Shown piece by piece: positions 19,339 to 28,083 of a stretch of 64,000 nucleotides of DNA. The notes beneath the pieces are model-generated. The model saw nothing but the letters and a program-made list of their open reading frames with translations, had not been told where the DNA came from and did no database searches. Source of the stretch: Metabacillus bambusae (GTDB lineage Bacteria > Bacillota > Bacilli > Bacillales > Bacillaceae). Every line of letters starts with the position of its first letter. The stretch's first letter is position 1. Location of the stretch: the NCBI RefSeq assembly GCF_017497975.1, contig NZ_JAGDEL010000019.1, positions 62,001 through 126,000 on the forward strand. Direction: 5' to 3'. A program made the position numbers and the translations under genes.

Positions 19339-20088
19339 ATGACAAGTAATTCAAATGTAATATTAAAAACGATAATGGTACTTAAAGCATTTACAGATAA
19401 GCAAACCCAATGGGGTGTTAATGAACTTTCAAGATACTTAGATTTCCCGGTTAGCTCCCTTCATCGAATCCTTAAAACCCTTAGAGAAGAGGAAATATTA
19501 CAGGTTCACCCTCAATCTGGTAAGTATATCTTTGGTTCCGAGTTGGTTCGAATATCGTCAATAGTGAATTCCAAATCTGATATAAAAGTAATAACTGAGC
19601 CAAATTTAAAAAGATTATCACAAACATTGGATGAAACTATTTATTTAGCATTATATTATCCCCAGCATATGAAACTTTCTTTCGTACACAATGTTCAGAG
19701 CTCTGCTGCCCTTCAGTATTTACTTGAACTCGGAGTGTTACAACCAATTCATATTGCTGCAAGTGGCAAAGCAATTTTAGCTTTTCTATCACATGAAGAA
19801 ATTGAAAATATCTTAGAGCAAGAAGGTGTTGGAGAAACAGAAAAAGTGACGATTTTAAGCGATCTTGATATCATTCGGCAATTAGGTTATTCATTTTCTG
19901 AAAGTGAACGAAAGCAGGGGTCTATAGGAATAGGTGCACCAATTTTCAACTCAAATAACCTTGTTATTGGTAGTATTATTTGTGCCATTCCAGCTAATCT
20001 TTATGATGAAAGTAAGAAGGATTTTATTGTTCAACAAGTAGTGAAGGAGGCTAATAATATATCCTATAATCTTGGGTGTCAACGGTGA
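19339..20088 (+). CDS. IclR-family transcriptional regulator
   Basis: This 249-residue regulator has an N-terminal winged helix (about 1-65; GVNELSRYLDFPVSSLHRIL) and a C-terminal effector domain (about 80-245; PIHIAASGKAILAFLS and SIGIGAPIF). AAAGGAGG precedes the ATG. It is divergent from the transporter/hydrolase operon, with three matching palindromes between them, so it very likely controls that operon and itself. IclR proteins commonly bind a substrate or intermediate of the pathway they regulate. Confidence 0.93.
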   Translation: MTSNSNVILKTIMVLKAFTDKQTQWGVNELSRYLDFPVSSLHRILKTLREEEILQVHPQSGKYIFGSELVRISSIVNSKSDIKVITEPNLKRLSQTLDETIYLALYYPQHMKLSFVHNVQSSAALQYLLELGVLQPIHIAASGKAILAFLSHEEIENILEQEGVGETEKVTILSDLDIIRQLGYSFSESERKQGSIGIGAPIFNSNNLVIGSIICAIPANLYDESKKDFIVQQVVKEANNISYNLGCQR

Positions 20089-20206
20089 ATAGACATTTAA
20101 GTGGTCTGTCCTATGAAAAATTTCCTTATACTTCTAATTACCTGACTAATTTAGTTATTAATTACACATTTCCTCAGTTGGACATTTCGTTATATTTTGG
20201 AATAAG

Positions 20207-20246
20207 AAAGCTTCAATCCCTCACCTACCAAGGAATTGAAGCTTTT
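20207..20246. terminator. Bidirectional terminator between iclR and the oxidoreductase gene
   Basis: AAGCTTCAATCC pairs with GGAATTGAAGCTT (one bulge), with T-rich flanks on both sides. It ends the converging iclR and oxidoreductase genes. Confidence 0.7.
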
Positions 20247-20256
20247 CACCCATAGC

Positions 20257-21540
20257 TTAAAACTTCACCAGTCCGTCTACTTTTACTGGCTGTCCAGTGT
20301 TTAATGAAATATTTCCTGCAATCCCAGTTAGTATTGACATGGCTCCGTCTACATGGGAAGCCGCTCGGTTAAATTCATCTTCTAACGGTGTACCAAAAAG
20401 ATCTTGTAATAAGATTGGGTCACCACCACCGTGGCCACCTTCACCTTCTCCTATTTCTACCTCATACGGTTCACTAAACATCGGCATGACAGTAATTGAT
20501 TTTTCCTCTAGTCTTCCTTCATCCTCTTTATTTCCACCTGAATTAATATATGATTGCTCACGAACACGCACTTCGATTCTACCTTTACTTCCATTAAATG
20601 AAACAATATAGCCTTCCCATGGTAAATAAGCATTTAACGAATAATTTAAAATAGCTTTATTTTTGTAGTGGACCATCACGCCTAATGTATCTTCAATACT
20701 AATGCCATCACCAAACACACTTTGATCACGCTGATAGCCATCTTCTTTTTCGGCATCTAAATACATTGCTTTTAAATGTTTGTTTTCTTCTAGATTAATA
20801 GCAAACGGATCATTCTTGGCCACTTCACTTCCATGTGCCCGTTGATAAAAATTCGTTACTCCCCTTGATTCCGCATTTTCTCTACCATAAAAACGTAATC
20901 CACCTAGGGCATAGACTGTCTCTGGTGTTGTCCCTAACCAGAAGTTAACTAAATCAAAATGATGTGTAGACTTATGAACTAACAAGCCACCACTATTTCG
21001 CTTATCTCGATGCCATCTTCGGAAGTAATCTGCCCCGTGCTGAGTATTTAATGCCCACTCAAAATTCACCGAAAATACTTCACCGATCACATCGTCTTTA
21101 ATTAACTCTCTTATTTTCGTATTATGTGGTGCATAACGATAGTTAAAAGAAACGCGAACTTCTCGACCCGTTTTCTTAACTGTATCAATAATCGCCTGAC
21201 ATTTCTCGGCATCGGTGGTCATTGGTTTTTCGGTAATTACATCACACCCTAGTTCTAATGCCTTAATAATATACCTATGATGGGTTCGATCGACGGACGT
21301 AACGATCACCGTATCTGGTTTTTCTTTAGCAATCATTTGTTCAAAATCTTCAGCAAGATACGTCACGATTTGCGGATGATCATATTTTTCTTCCAATAAA
21401 CGGTTTGCATAATTCATTCTCGTTTGATTCATATCACAAAACGCAACTAGTTGACTTGTTTCCCTAAAATCACGGACAACCGCACCATAGAAATATTCTG
21501 CTCTTCCACCAGTTCCGACTAATACATATCTTTTTACCAT
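20257..21540 (-). CDS. Gfo/Idh/MocA-family oxidoreductase
   Basis: This 427-residue NAD(P)-dependent sugar or cyclitol dehydrogenase has an N-terminal Rossmann domain (VLVGTGGRAEYFYGAV, about 5-20) and the family signature VITEKPMTTD (about 97-106), whose Lys is catalytic. The C-terminal domain has SGGLLVHKSTHHFDLVNFWL, with the conserved His pair. AAGGAG precedes the ATG. A near-perfect cre lies 38 bases upstream. It stands alone with its own terminator; substrate is not predictable beyond a carbohydrate. Confidence 0.9.
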   Translation of the reverse strand: MVKRYVLVGTGGRAEYFYGAVVRDFRETSQLVAFCDMNQTRMNYANRLLEEKYDHPQIVTYLAEDFEQMIAKEKPDTVIVTSVDRTHHRYIIKALELGCDVITEKPMTTDAEKCQAIIDTVKKTGREVRVSFNYRYAPHNTKIRELIKDDVIGEVFSVNFEWALNTQHGADYFRRWHRDKRNSGGLLVHKSTHHFDLVNFWLGTTPETVYALGGLRFYGRENAESRGVTNFYQRAHGSEVAKNDPFAINLEENKHLKAMYLDAEKEDGYQRDQSVFGDGISIEDTLGVMVHYKNKAILNYSLNAYLPWEGYIVSFNGSKGRIEVRVREQSYINSGGNKEDEGRLEEKSITVMPMFSEPYEVEIGEGEGGHGGGDPILLQDLFGTPLEDEFNRAASHVDGAMSILTGIAGNISLNTGQPVKVDGLVKF

Positions 21541-21577
21541 AACAAAAACTCCTTATTGATAATTTGCTTAACATACC

Positions 21578-21591
21578 TGAAGGCGCTTTCA
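21578..21591. promoter_or_regulatory. cre-like site upstream of the oxidoreductase gene
   Basis: TGAAGGCGCTTTCA matches 13 of 14 positions of the CcpA consensus. It lies about 40 bases before the oxidoreductase ATG, where it would repress in the presence of preferred sugars. Confidence 0.6.
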
Positions 21592-21711
21592 AAATTCACA
21601 ACCTCCCTATTACAATGTAAGCATTTACTTATTTCAATTATATTTAATAGTTCTTTACCTTTACATATAAAAATCCGATCTCTTTTTCTAAATAACAGTG
21701 TTGTTTATCTT

Positions 21712-21846
21712 ATCAAAAAAGTAGAGAAGGATATCCTTGATTACACGATGATTAATCTTCTTTTACAGCCGTTAGTATAAAATGCCATCAATCATGGGAT
21801 TGACCACAAAGAAACGCCTGGTAAAGGGGTTTTAACGATTTCTTAA
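21712..21846 (+). pseudogene. Fragment of a YesM-type histidine kinase
   Basis: The plus-strand frame reads VEKDILDYTMINLLLQPLV, then a TAA in place of the expected Glu codon, then NAINHGIDHKETPGKGVLTI and TAA. This is the N-box region of a sensor kinase (compare LQPFIENSFFHG in the intact kinase at 2773-4542). The gene is otherwise missing on both sides. It marks deletion of a two-component locus. Confidence 0.75.
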
Positions 21847-21892
21847 ATTATTTGTCTAACTTTTTGGGTTCATTTCATATTAGGTCGGCTTC

Positions 21893-22273
21893 TTATATGT
21901 TATGTACGTCTTCAATCTGTGGATTGGCTAAAACAATAGCCCTTCCCCCGTACTTTCTCTCTATATGCAAATCCCCCCACCTACACATAAGATGCAGGAT
22001 CTCCTTTAGACTCCAGCCGTAGTCTGTTAACTCATACTCAACTTTTGGTGGAACTTGATTGTAAGAAATGCGTAAGATGACACCTTCCTCTTCAAGCTCC
22101 CGAAGTTGCTGTGTTAACATTTTTTGAGTAATTGCAGGTATCAAGCTTTTCAATTCATTGGTACGTTTATTGCCAAATGTTAGATGAAAGAGAATCACAG
22201 GTTTCCACTTCCCTCCAATTACCTCCAAAGTTGCCTCTACAGCAGTGTTGAAAATCTTTTCATGGTCCTTCAT
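21893..22273 (-). CDS. HxlR-family transcriptional regulator
   Basis: This winged-helix regulator of about 126 residues has the family pattern VIGGKWKPVILFHL, then ITQKMLTQQLRELEEEGVI and VEYELTDYG. The ATG at 22273 has GGGAGG ten bases upstream and is preferred over the in-frame start at 22309. HxlR proteins often respond to aldehydes, quinones or redox stress and control a neighbouring gene, but no divergent target lies beside it here. There is no Cys in the N-terminal DNA-binding part. Confidence 0.9.
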   Translation of the reverse strand: MKDHEKIFNTAVEATLEVIGGKWKPVILFHLTFGNKRTNELKSLIPAITQKMLTQQLRELEEEGVILRISYNQVPPKVEYELTDYGWSLKEILHLMCRWGDLHIERKYGGRAIVLANPQIEDVHNI

Positions 22274-22528
22274 TACATACTCGCCTCCCTTTTCCGAATA
22301 TTTGGACACAGGTCATTGGTAAACATCAGATGAATTGGAGCCATTAAATGTCCGTCTTTGAACATTATAACTGCAAGCAAAATATTGCGCTATCCTGCCC
22401 TCGTTAATTGAATAACTTATAGTATTACTTACAATAATCCCTTCTCTTATTCAAGAATATGTCCCAATAAACAAAAAGACACCATCCTAAAAACACGCCT
22501 TATTGTGCATGCCATGCGCAACATTTAA

Positions 22529-22559
22529 AAAGCACCTGCACTAAATGTGCAGGTGCTTT
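22529..22559 (-). terminator. Rho-independent terminator after the NarK/NasA-type gene
   Basis: The stem AAAGCACCTGCA pairs perfectly with TGCAGGTGCTTT around a 7-base loop, just past the stop of the leftward transporter gene. The rest of 22274-22528 holds only the HxlR upstream region. Confidence 0.8.
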
Positions 22560-22579
22560 CACCCCATTCTATATGTGTA

Positions 22580-23764
22580 TTATGCACTTTTCTGAGCACT
22601 TACTTTTATACTTGTTTTATTAACTCCCTTATGATTTAGGATTAAGCAAAAAAGGGAGAGAATAGATAATAATAGAAAACCTAAAACATAATCTCCTGCT
22701 AAATCTTTTGTCAAGCCAAGGATAATTGGAGGAAAAAAGCCTCCAACTCCTCCAATTGCACCGACAATCCCTGTTACCGCACCTGTATTTCCATTAGAGA
22801 TTTCAGGTACCATCTTGAAAACCGCACCATTTCCTATCCCTAACAATATAGAAATGATCAAACAATTTATACTAAACAAAAGGAAGTTTTCCATAGTAAA
22901 AGCAATGAACACCCCACATAATGTTACTCCACTAAAAACTAGAGTCAACAACCCTTTTGCTCCAAAACGATCGGAAAGATAGCCACCAACTGGACGTATA
23001 AGCGTCGCCAATACGACAAAAATAGCTGTTATTATTCCAGCTTCAAGAGCTGAAATACTAAAGAGATCATTCAAAAATGTAGGTAAATAAATACTGAAAG
23101 TCACAAAAGTTCCAAATGTAAGGAAGTAAAAAACCGATAAATACCATGTTTCTTTAAACTTTAATACAGAAAGAGACTCCTTTAAAGTCTTATGTTTACT
23201 TGTTACTTTTACATCTTTTGTTCCTACCCAGAAAAGAATTGACATACATGCCATAGCAATAGAAAGGCTCCAAAATACCCATGAAAGACCATAAGAGCTA
23301 AAAATGGATGGTATCAAGAAATTTGCTACAGCTGATCCTAAATTCCCCATCCCTGCAATTCCTAAGATCAAACCTTGTTTTTGTGGAGGATACCATTTGG
23401 ATACATAGGTTATGGAAATAGCAAATGTTGTTCCTGCCATCCCGATAAAGAATGCCCAAAATAACAACATGATAAAAGAATCTGCAAAACCTGCTCCAAC
23501 CATGGGTAAGACTAGCAGTAACATAGTCAGCGCAAAAATCCTTCTCCCGCCATATCGATCTGTTAAAATCCCCATTGGAATACGCATTACAGACCCCAAT
23601 AATACTGGGGTAGCAATTAGAATGCTTTTTTGAGTAATACTTAACTCATAAATTTTTTGAATTTCTGTAGCAATCGGTGCAAAAACCGACCATACGGTAA
23701 ATGAGACAATCATTGACACAGTTGATAAAACTAATACCGATGTTTGACCATTTGTATTCTTCAT
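22580..23764 (-). CDS. Major facilitator transporter, nitrate/nitrite (NarK/NasA) type
   Basis: This 394-residue, 12-helix transporter has both glycine-rich nitrate signatures of the NNP family: GIAGMGNLGSAVANF (about 135-150) and GIVGAIGGVGGFFPP (about 330-345). The first loop reads RIPMGILTDRYGGRR, the MFS motif A. The ATG at 23764 has AAGGTGG upstream and is preferred over the GTG at 23773. No nitrate or nitrite reductase is nearby, so the substrate (nitrate, nitrite or another small anion) is inferred from family only. Confidence 0.85.
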   Translation of the reverse strand: MKNTNGQTSVLVLSTVSMIVSFTVWSVFAPIATEIQKIYELSITQKSILIATPVLLGSVMRIPMGILTDRYGGRRIFALTMLLLVLPMVGAGFADSFIMLLFWAFFIGMAGTTFAISITYVSKWYPPQKQGLILGIAGMGNLGSAVANFLIPSIFSSYGLSWVFWSLSIAMACMSILFWVGTKDVKVTSKHKTLKESLSVLKFKETWYLSVFYFLTFGTFVTFSIYLPTFLNDLFSISALEAGIITAIFVVLATLIRPVGGYLSDRFGAKGLLTLVFSGVTLCGVFIAFTMENFLLFSINCLIISILLGIGNGAVFKMVPEISNGNTGAVTGIVGAIGGVGGFFPPIILGLTKDLAGDYVLGFLLLSILSLFCLILNHKGVNKTSIKVSAQKSA

Positions 23765-24372
23765 AAAGACCACCTTGTAATTCTCTTGGTGCTAAATGTT
23801 TAAGTTCCCAAGATACTATTTAACACAAATTAAAATCATATTTATTTACAATTTTCGTCGAGTACCGTTATTGATCAACAATGATAAGAATGGTTATTTC
23901 AATTACTCATCAATATATAACAGGAGATTTTTTTGAAAATACTACTCTTATTACTAATATTAAGAATGATAAATGGCCGATGTTTTTCATTATGATTCCC
24001 TCCTAAATTATCTGAACTTTTTGTTAATATAAAAATATCACTTCTTTTTATATCTTCACATTCTTATGTAAGGAAATATAACACAGAATTTTCACAAGAA
24101 TGCGCACCACTCATTTTTAAAGATAATTTTCAATGTGATTATCCAAGTAAAAAGCTAAAGAAAAACAAATGTTGAGATTAATTCCATACATAAGCTAATT
24201 TATTTAAATACAGGGGCAACCTTTTACCATTACATGAATCGAACACAAATGAGAAAAGAGCCTTCCACTCGGTGGAGGCTCTCTTCTCACTTTTTCATCT
24301 ATCATTTCTTCTTTTCGAACTAATTCTCAAATCTTCGGGTTATACCCCAGTGATTTTTGTGAATAATAAAGA
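23765..24372. other. Long non-coding gap between the transporter and the spore-protein-like gene
   Basis: No gene or clear FNR-type palindrome was found in this AT-rich stretch. The only structure is a hairpin at 24251-24288 (GAGAGCC-type stem, with CCAC/GTGG at its tip). It is followed by TTTTTC on the plus strand and looks like a terminator whose gene has been lost. Confidence 0.4.
24251..24288 (+). terminator. Orphan terminator-like hairpin
   Basis: AGAGCCTTCCAC pairs with GTGGAGGCTCT (one bulge), extended by GAGA/TCTC, then a T run on the plus strand. No plus-strand gene ends here. Confidence 0.55.
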
Positions 24373-24402
24373 TTGTTAAACAAGAAAATAAGGAGGACTT
24401 AT

Positions 24403-24561
24403 ATGCAACAGAATCAACAAGCTAAAGAGAATTTAGGTCCTATTATGAAACAAGAATTTGCCGGAACTGATGCACAAAAAGTAAAACAAGAAATTCAAAA
24501 AGATGTAAGCAAAGGACAAGGTGCAATGACTTCACGAGAGGCAGGAGCAATGCGAGAATAA
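24403..24561 (+). CDS. Small gamma-SASP-like spore protein
   Basis: This 52-residue, Gln/Lys-rich, cysteine-free protein has the segment MKQEFAGTDAQKVKQE. It resembles the GPR-protease cleavage repeat of gamma-type small acid-soluble spore proteins (EFA-x-T-x-AQ-x-V). Only one such repeat is present, whereas SspE-type proteins usually have two. AAGGAGG lies seven bases before the ATG. It is monocistronic with its own terminator. The identity is tentative; the safe statement is a small hydrophilic Bacillaceae protein. Confidence 0.55.
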   Translation: MQQNQQAKENLGPIMKQEFAGTDAQKVKQEIQKDVSKGQGAMTSREAGAMRE

Positions 24562-24584
24562 AAACCACTCAGAGTGGTTTTTTA
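24562..24584 (+). terminator. Terminator of the spore-protein-like gene
   Basis: AAACCACT and AGTGGTTT form a tight stem followed by TTTT, immediately after the stop codon. Confidence 0.85.
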
Positions 24585-24726
24585 TTCTTGTGCTGCAATT
24601 TTAATGATTAAGTAAGGTTGGTTTGAAAAAACAACCCAAGCTTGAGCGTGAATATCTTCTCCGGTCTAATAAAATAATACCTAACCTCAATAATACCAAG
24701 GACTAAAAACGTTTTTTTCTAACGGT

Positions 24727-26778
24727 TTAGTTTGGATAATTTGATTTCCCTTCTAACCCATTAATTAATTCATCATCCATCAGTTGTTTTGTTTTATTTG
24801 TCAGTAACATAACCGAACTTTCTCTCGTTTCGGTTAGATATCTTTTCTCCCAATTATAAAATGTTGGCCCATCTCCAAACATTCTCAGATTTCTTCTTAC
24901 AGTTTCTAACGTATAAAAAGTTAATGAAACATTCGTAAGACAATCATTATCATAGTAACCTTGCCACTTATCATAGGTTGGCTTTTCCATTATATCCATC
25001 GTTTCTTTTATCTCTTGCATTGCATCATTTAAAAGCAAATATGCATCTAGATATTCTTTTGTTTGAAACTTTTCAAATGCTTTTGTAAAAGAATAAAGTG
25101 CCTTGCAACCATTCTTATGAATCTGCACTTGAATGAGTAACTGATCATGTATTCTTTTTTGTTCCACAGTACTGGCTTCTCCTACCAAAGCCTTAACAGT
25201 CTCCAATAATGATTCCCAGATAGATAGTTTTCCTTCTACCTTATTTTTGAACCAGTCAAATTGTTTTTTTAAATCAGTTTTTCCTGTTGCCCAATATACA
25301 TTTTTAGCACTCTCATTCCCTTGAGAAACGATCCATTGTTTAGCAAGATTTCGGATTGTAAAATGATAGAATTGTTCACCAGCTCGTTCATCGTCAAAGT
25401 TACCATACTGAATAATGGCATCAAAGTAAGCATTCATATATTTAATCATTTCTTCAGTATATGAAGGATAGTATTGGGAAACGTATCCGTTTAGAAATTC
25501 AGCAGAATCCATTTTCCCTTTATTCCATAGTTGACTAACAAAATCTAAAAAATAGAGGTGTGGTCTAATATTTCCACAGTTTACAATCAAGAACTCACAC
25601 ACGTCGTTGTCAAAGGCCTGACTTAGCTCATCATTCACGAAAGCTGTTGTGTTAGGCAGCATCGACAAATGATTTGAAGCTTGAAGATCATAAAATGTTA
25701 CATGATAGTAGATACCATGAGGACCTTTTTCGTGTTTGGAAGGAATAGAAGGGATTCTAGGATTGTGGCTCCCTTGTCTTCTCGTTACCATTTTCCCATA
25801 CCCACTATCTGCCCAAATTTTGATAACTCCTTCAGGCAATTCTAATAATCCCTTTTTATACAATTCAGTTATTTCTCCGTATAGATTGACACAGCAAACA
25901 GGATCTCTTTCATATTCTGCAATCATTTCGTATTGGTCCCTCATAATCTTGGAAATGAGTGCTCCTCTTTTCTCGTCGGTATCAAAGGTCGGATCATCTA
26001 TCCAAAATGGACGATCTCCCTGTCCTCTAAAACCGATATTCCAAATCACCTTATCATTTTGCTGTTCGATTATCGCATCGTTCCATAACTTTTTGAATAA
26101 GGTTTCGTTTTCGATATATGAAGCATTTTCATTAGGGTAAACTCTGTTAAACATTTGGGCACCAAGTGGCTCTGCATGGTGATGTGTAATCCATAGTCCC
26201 ATCTCACTAGCGATATTTTTATAGACTGGATTTTCAATATCTGTTCCAGGTATTACCATATTTCCGTTACATCGCAATAATGCCTCGAATACCATTTCCC
26301 ATACAATGGTGTTAGAATTCTTATATTTCCACTTCGAAATGAGAACCTCATCATTGATAAACCAACCTCTAAATTTAATTTTAGCTACACCAGAAAGAAT
26401 GTCGACTGGGTTAATTTTCACCATTGTTTTTATTGAAGGTTCACAGTCATTCCAAAACCAAAACTTATCAACACCAAGAAATTTTTCACTTACATAAAGC
26501 ATGCCATAGATAATTCCTAATTCATCAGATGCAACCACTCTCATTTCAGATAAATCGTCGGAGAACTGAATAGAGTACTGTTCAGTTTTCAGGTTGTCAT
26601 CATTCCTTTCATCCAGAACGAAAAGAATGGTGGTATTTCCCTGGCAACTATTTCCTTGAAATACTTTATCCTTGTCTCTAGTTAAGACTTTTAAAAAATG
26701 ATTAACACTTTTTAATTCTGGACCTTGATAATCAAGGCATGTTTCCTTGTTAAATATAAAGTAGTTTTCATTATTCAT
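24727..26778 (-). CDS. Glycoside hydrolase family 115 (alpha-glucuronidase)
   Basis: This 683-residue enzyme is predicted to release (methyl)glucuronic acid from polymeric side chains such as those of glucuronoxylan. GH115 marks are RGWFINDE (about 162-169), EALLRCNGNMVIPGTDIENP, THHHAEPLG (about 222-230), WNIGFRGQGDRPFW (about 275-288) and CVNLYGEITELY. Family members are commonly 800-1000 residues; this one ends after the helical region and seems to lack the C-terminal beta-sandwich domain. There is no signal peptide, so it is probably cytosolic. It stands divergent from an AraC gene with cre-like sites between. Confidence 0.85.
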   Translation of the reverse strand: MNNENYFIFNKETCLDYQGPELKSVNHFLKVLTRDKDKVFQGNSCQGNTTILFVLDERNDDNLKTEQYSIQFSDDLSEMRVVASDELGIIYGMLYVSEKFLGVDKFWFWNDCEPSIKTMVKINPVDILSGVAKIKFRGWFINDEVLISKWKYKNSNTIVWEMVFEALLRCNGNMVIPGTDIENPVYKNIASEMGLWITHHHAEPLGAQMFNRVYPNENASYIENETLFKKLWNDAIIEQQNDKVIWNIGFRGQGDRPFWIDDPTFDTDEKRGALISKIMRDQYEMIAEYERDPVCCVNLYGEITELYKKGLLELPEGVIKIWADSGYGKMVTRRQGSHNPRIPSIPSKHEKGPHGIYYHVTFYDLQASNHLSMLPNTTAFVNDELSQAFDNDVCEFLIVNCGNIRPHLYFLDFVSQLWNKGKMDSAEFLNGYVSQYYPSYTEEMIKYMNAYFDAIIQYGNFDDERAGEQFYHFTIRNLAKQWIVSQGNESAKNVYWATGKTDLKKQFDWFKNKVEGKLSIWESLLETVKALVGEASTVEQKRIHDQLLIQVQIHKNGCKALYSFTKAFEKFQTKEYLDAYLLLNDAMQEIKETMDIMEKPTYDKWQGYYDNDCLTNVSLTFYTLETVRRNLRMFGDGPTFYNWEKRYLTETRESSVMLLTNKTKQLMDDELINGLEGKSNYPN

Positions 26779-26817
26779 TAGTTAGTTCCTTTCTACCTTT
26801 CACAAAAACGATCAGTT

Positions 26818-26831
26818 TGTAAGTGTTTACA
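26818..26831. promoter_or_regulatory. cre-like palindrome upstream of the GH115 gene
   Basis: TGTAAGTGTTTACA is nearly symmetric and matches the CcpA consensus except for the central C. It is 40 bases before the GH115 start. A further AAGCGCT core lies near 27000-27006, closer to the divergent AraC gene. Confidence 0.5.
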
Positions 26832-27086
26832 TTTAGTTTAATAGGTTTTAGGCTTTACATTAATTGAAAATCTAGACAAGAATGTTTAAAAAACAGAGGT
26901 AAATAACTTAATTCTTCATGAGTGTTGCTGCTACGACTGCACTTGGCAAAGTTTTTACTAGTTAGTCCTTAGTCTAAAATGTAATCTCAAATTGATAAGC
27001 GCTCATAAAAATACCTTCCCTTTCAAATATTATTGGGATATGATCATAGCTAAAATAAATGATATTCATTAAGAAAGGTTTTTGTA

Positions 27087-27950
27087 ATGGAATACAAATA
27101 CGAGTTGGTAAAAACCGATGATCATTTGCCTATTAAAGTCATTCTCCATACCTCAGATAAACAACTTTTCATCCCACGACATTGGCATGAGAATGTAGAA
27201 ATATCGTATGTTCTAGCTGGAAAGATCGATCAAATTTATATAGATGGAAGGGAGTATAAATCTCGACAGGAAGATATTGTTTTAATAAACTCAAATTCTA
27301 TTCATTCATTTTCCGTTAGTATGGGAAAGGATCGGAAGGCTGCTACAATTTTTATAAGCTATGAATTTATGAAATCAATCGATACAAATTATGATCAAAT
27401 AGTATTTGACTGTGTTTCGATCGATGAAAAGGACCCGATGAGATTAGCCAAATTTGCTGAGTTACGTCTACTTCTAGACTCGATTGTTACGTCTTACCTT
27501 ACGAAGGATAATGACTCTCTAGCTCACATTAATCTGACTGGTCTATCCTATCAATTGGCTTATTTATTACTAAAAAATTTCAAGGTGACTAAAAAACACA
27601 GTACAAGTATCCAAACAAACAAATACTTAGACCGATTAACAGCTATCACTAATTACATAAAAGAGAACTACAATCAGGATTTATCCATTGATTTTCTTTC
27701 ATCTAGGTTTAATTTATCTGCTGAATATTTTTCTCGATTTTTTATCAAGCATCTTGGCATGACTGTACTCAATTATATTCATACCATTCGTCTTGAGAAA
27801 TCGTTTCCTGTTCTCATGAATACTGATTACCCGATTATTCAAATTGCATTAAAACATGGCTTTCCAAGTGAGAAATCCTACACTAGAGTGTTTAAAACTG
27901 TTTATCAGATGACACCACATCAATACCGAAAACAACACACGAACAAATAA
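27087..27950 (+). CDS. AraC-family regulator with cupin sensor domain
   Basis: This 287-residue regulator has an N-terminal cupin (about 10-130; HWHENVEISYVLAGKI carries the sugar-binding pattern) and a C-terminal AraC domain (about 185-287; LSIDFLSSRFNLSAEYFSRF and ending MTPHQYRKQ). AAAGG lies about eight bases before the ATG. Its position between the divergent GH115 gene and the secreted esterase suggests that it controls both in response to a released sugar. Confidence 0.9.
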   Translation: MEYKYELVKTDDHLPIKVILHTSDKQLFIPRHWHENVEISYVLAGKIDQIYIDGREYKSRQEDIVLINSNSIHSFSVSMGKDRKAATIFISYEFMKSIDTNYDQIVFDCVSIDEKDPMRLAKFAELRLLLDSIVTSYLTKDNDSLAHINLTGLSYQLAYLLLKNFKVTKKHSTSIQTNKYLDRLTAITNYIKENYNQDLSIDFLSSRFNLSAEYFSRFFIKHLGMTVLNYIHTIRLEKSFPVLMNTDYPIIQIALKHGFPSEKSYTRVFKTVYQMTPHQYRKQHTNK

Positions 27951-28043
27951 TATTTTTCTAGCATCTATTTTTTGATCAGGATTTGACCATTATTAAGCTA
28001 GAAAAAGACAAGTTTTTAAGATAATAATTATATAAACTATTAA

Positions 28044-28057
28044 TGTAAGCGCTTTAA
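28044..28057 (+). promoter_or_regulatory. cre-like site upstream of the secreted esterase
   Basis: TGTAAGCGCTTTAA matches 13 of 14 consensus positions and lies 26 bases before the ribosome site. A LacI/CcpA-family repressor would block initiation from here. Confidence 0.6.
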
Positions 28058-28083
28058 CAATCTTATCTAAGGGGGTAATAATA

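Noticed and set aside
24360..24390. SigG-like promoter (TGAATA) before the spore-protein-like gene
   Set aside because: The -35 match is good but the -10 region is poor, and transcription would begin within the ribosome site.
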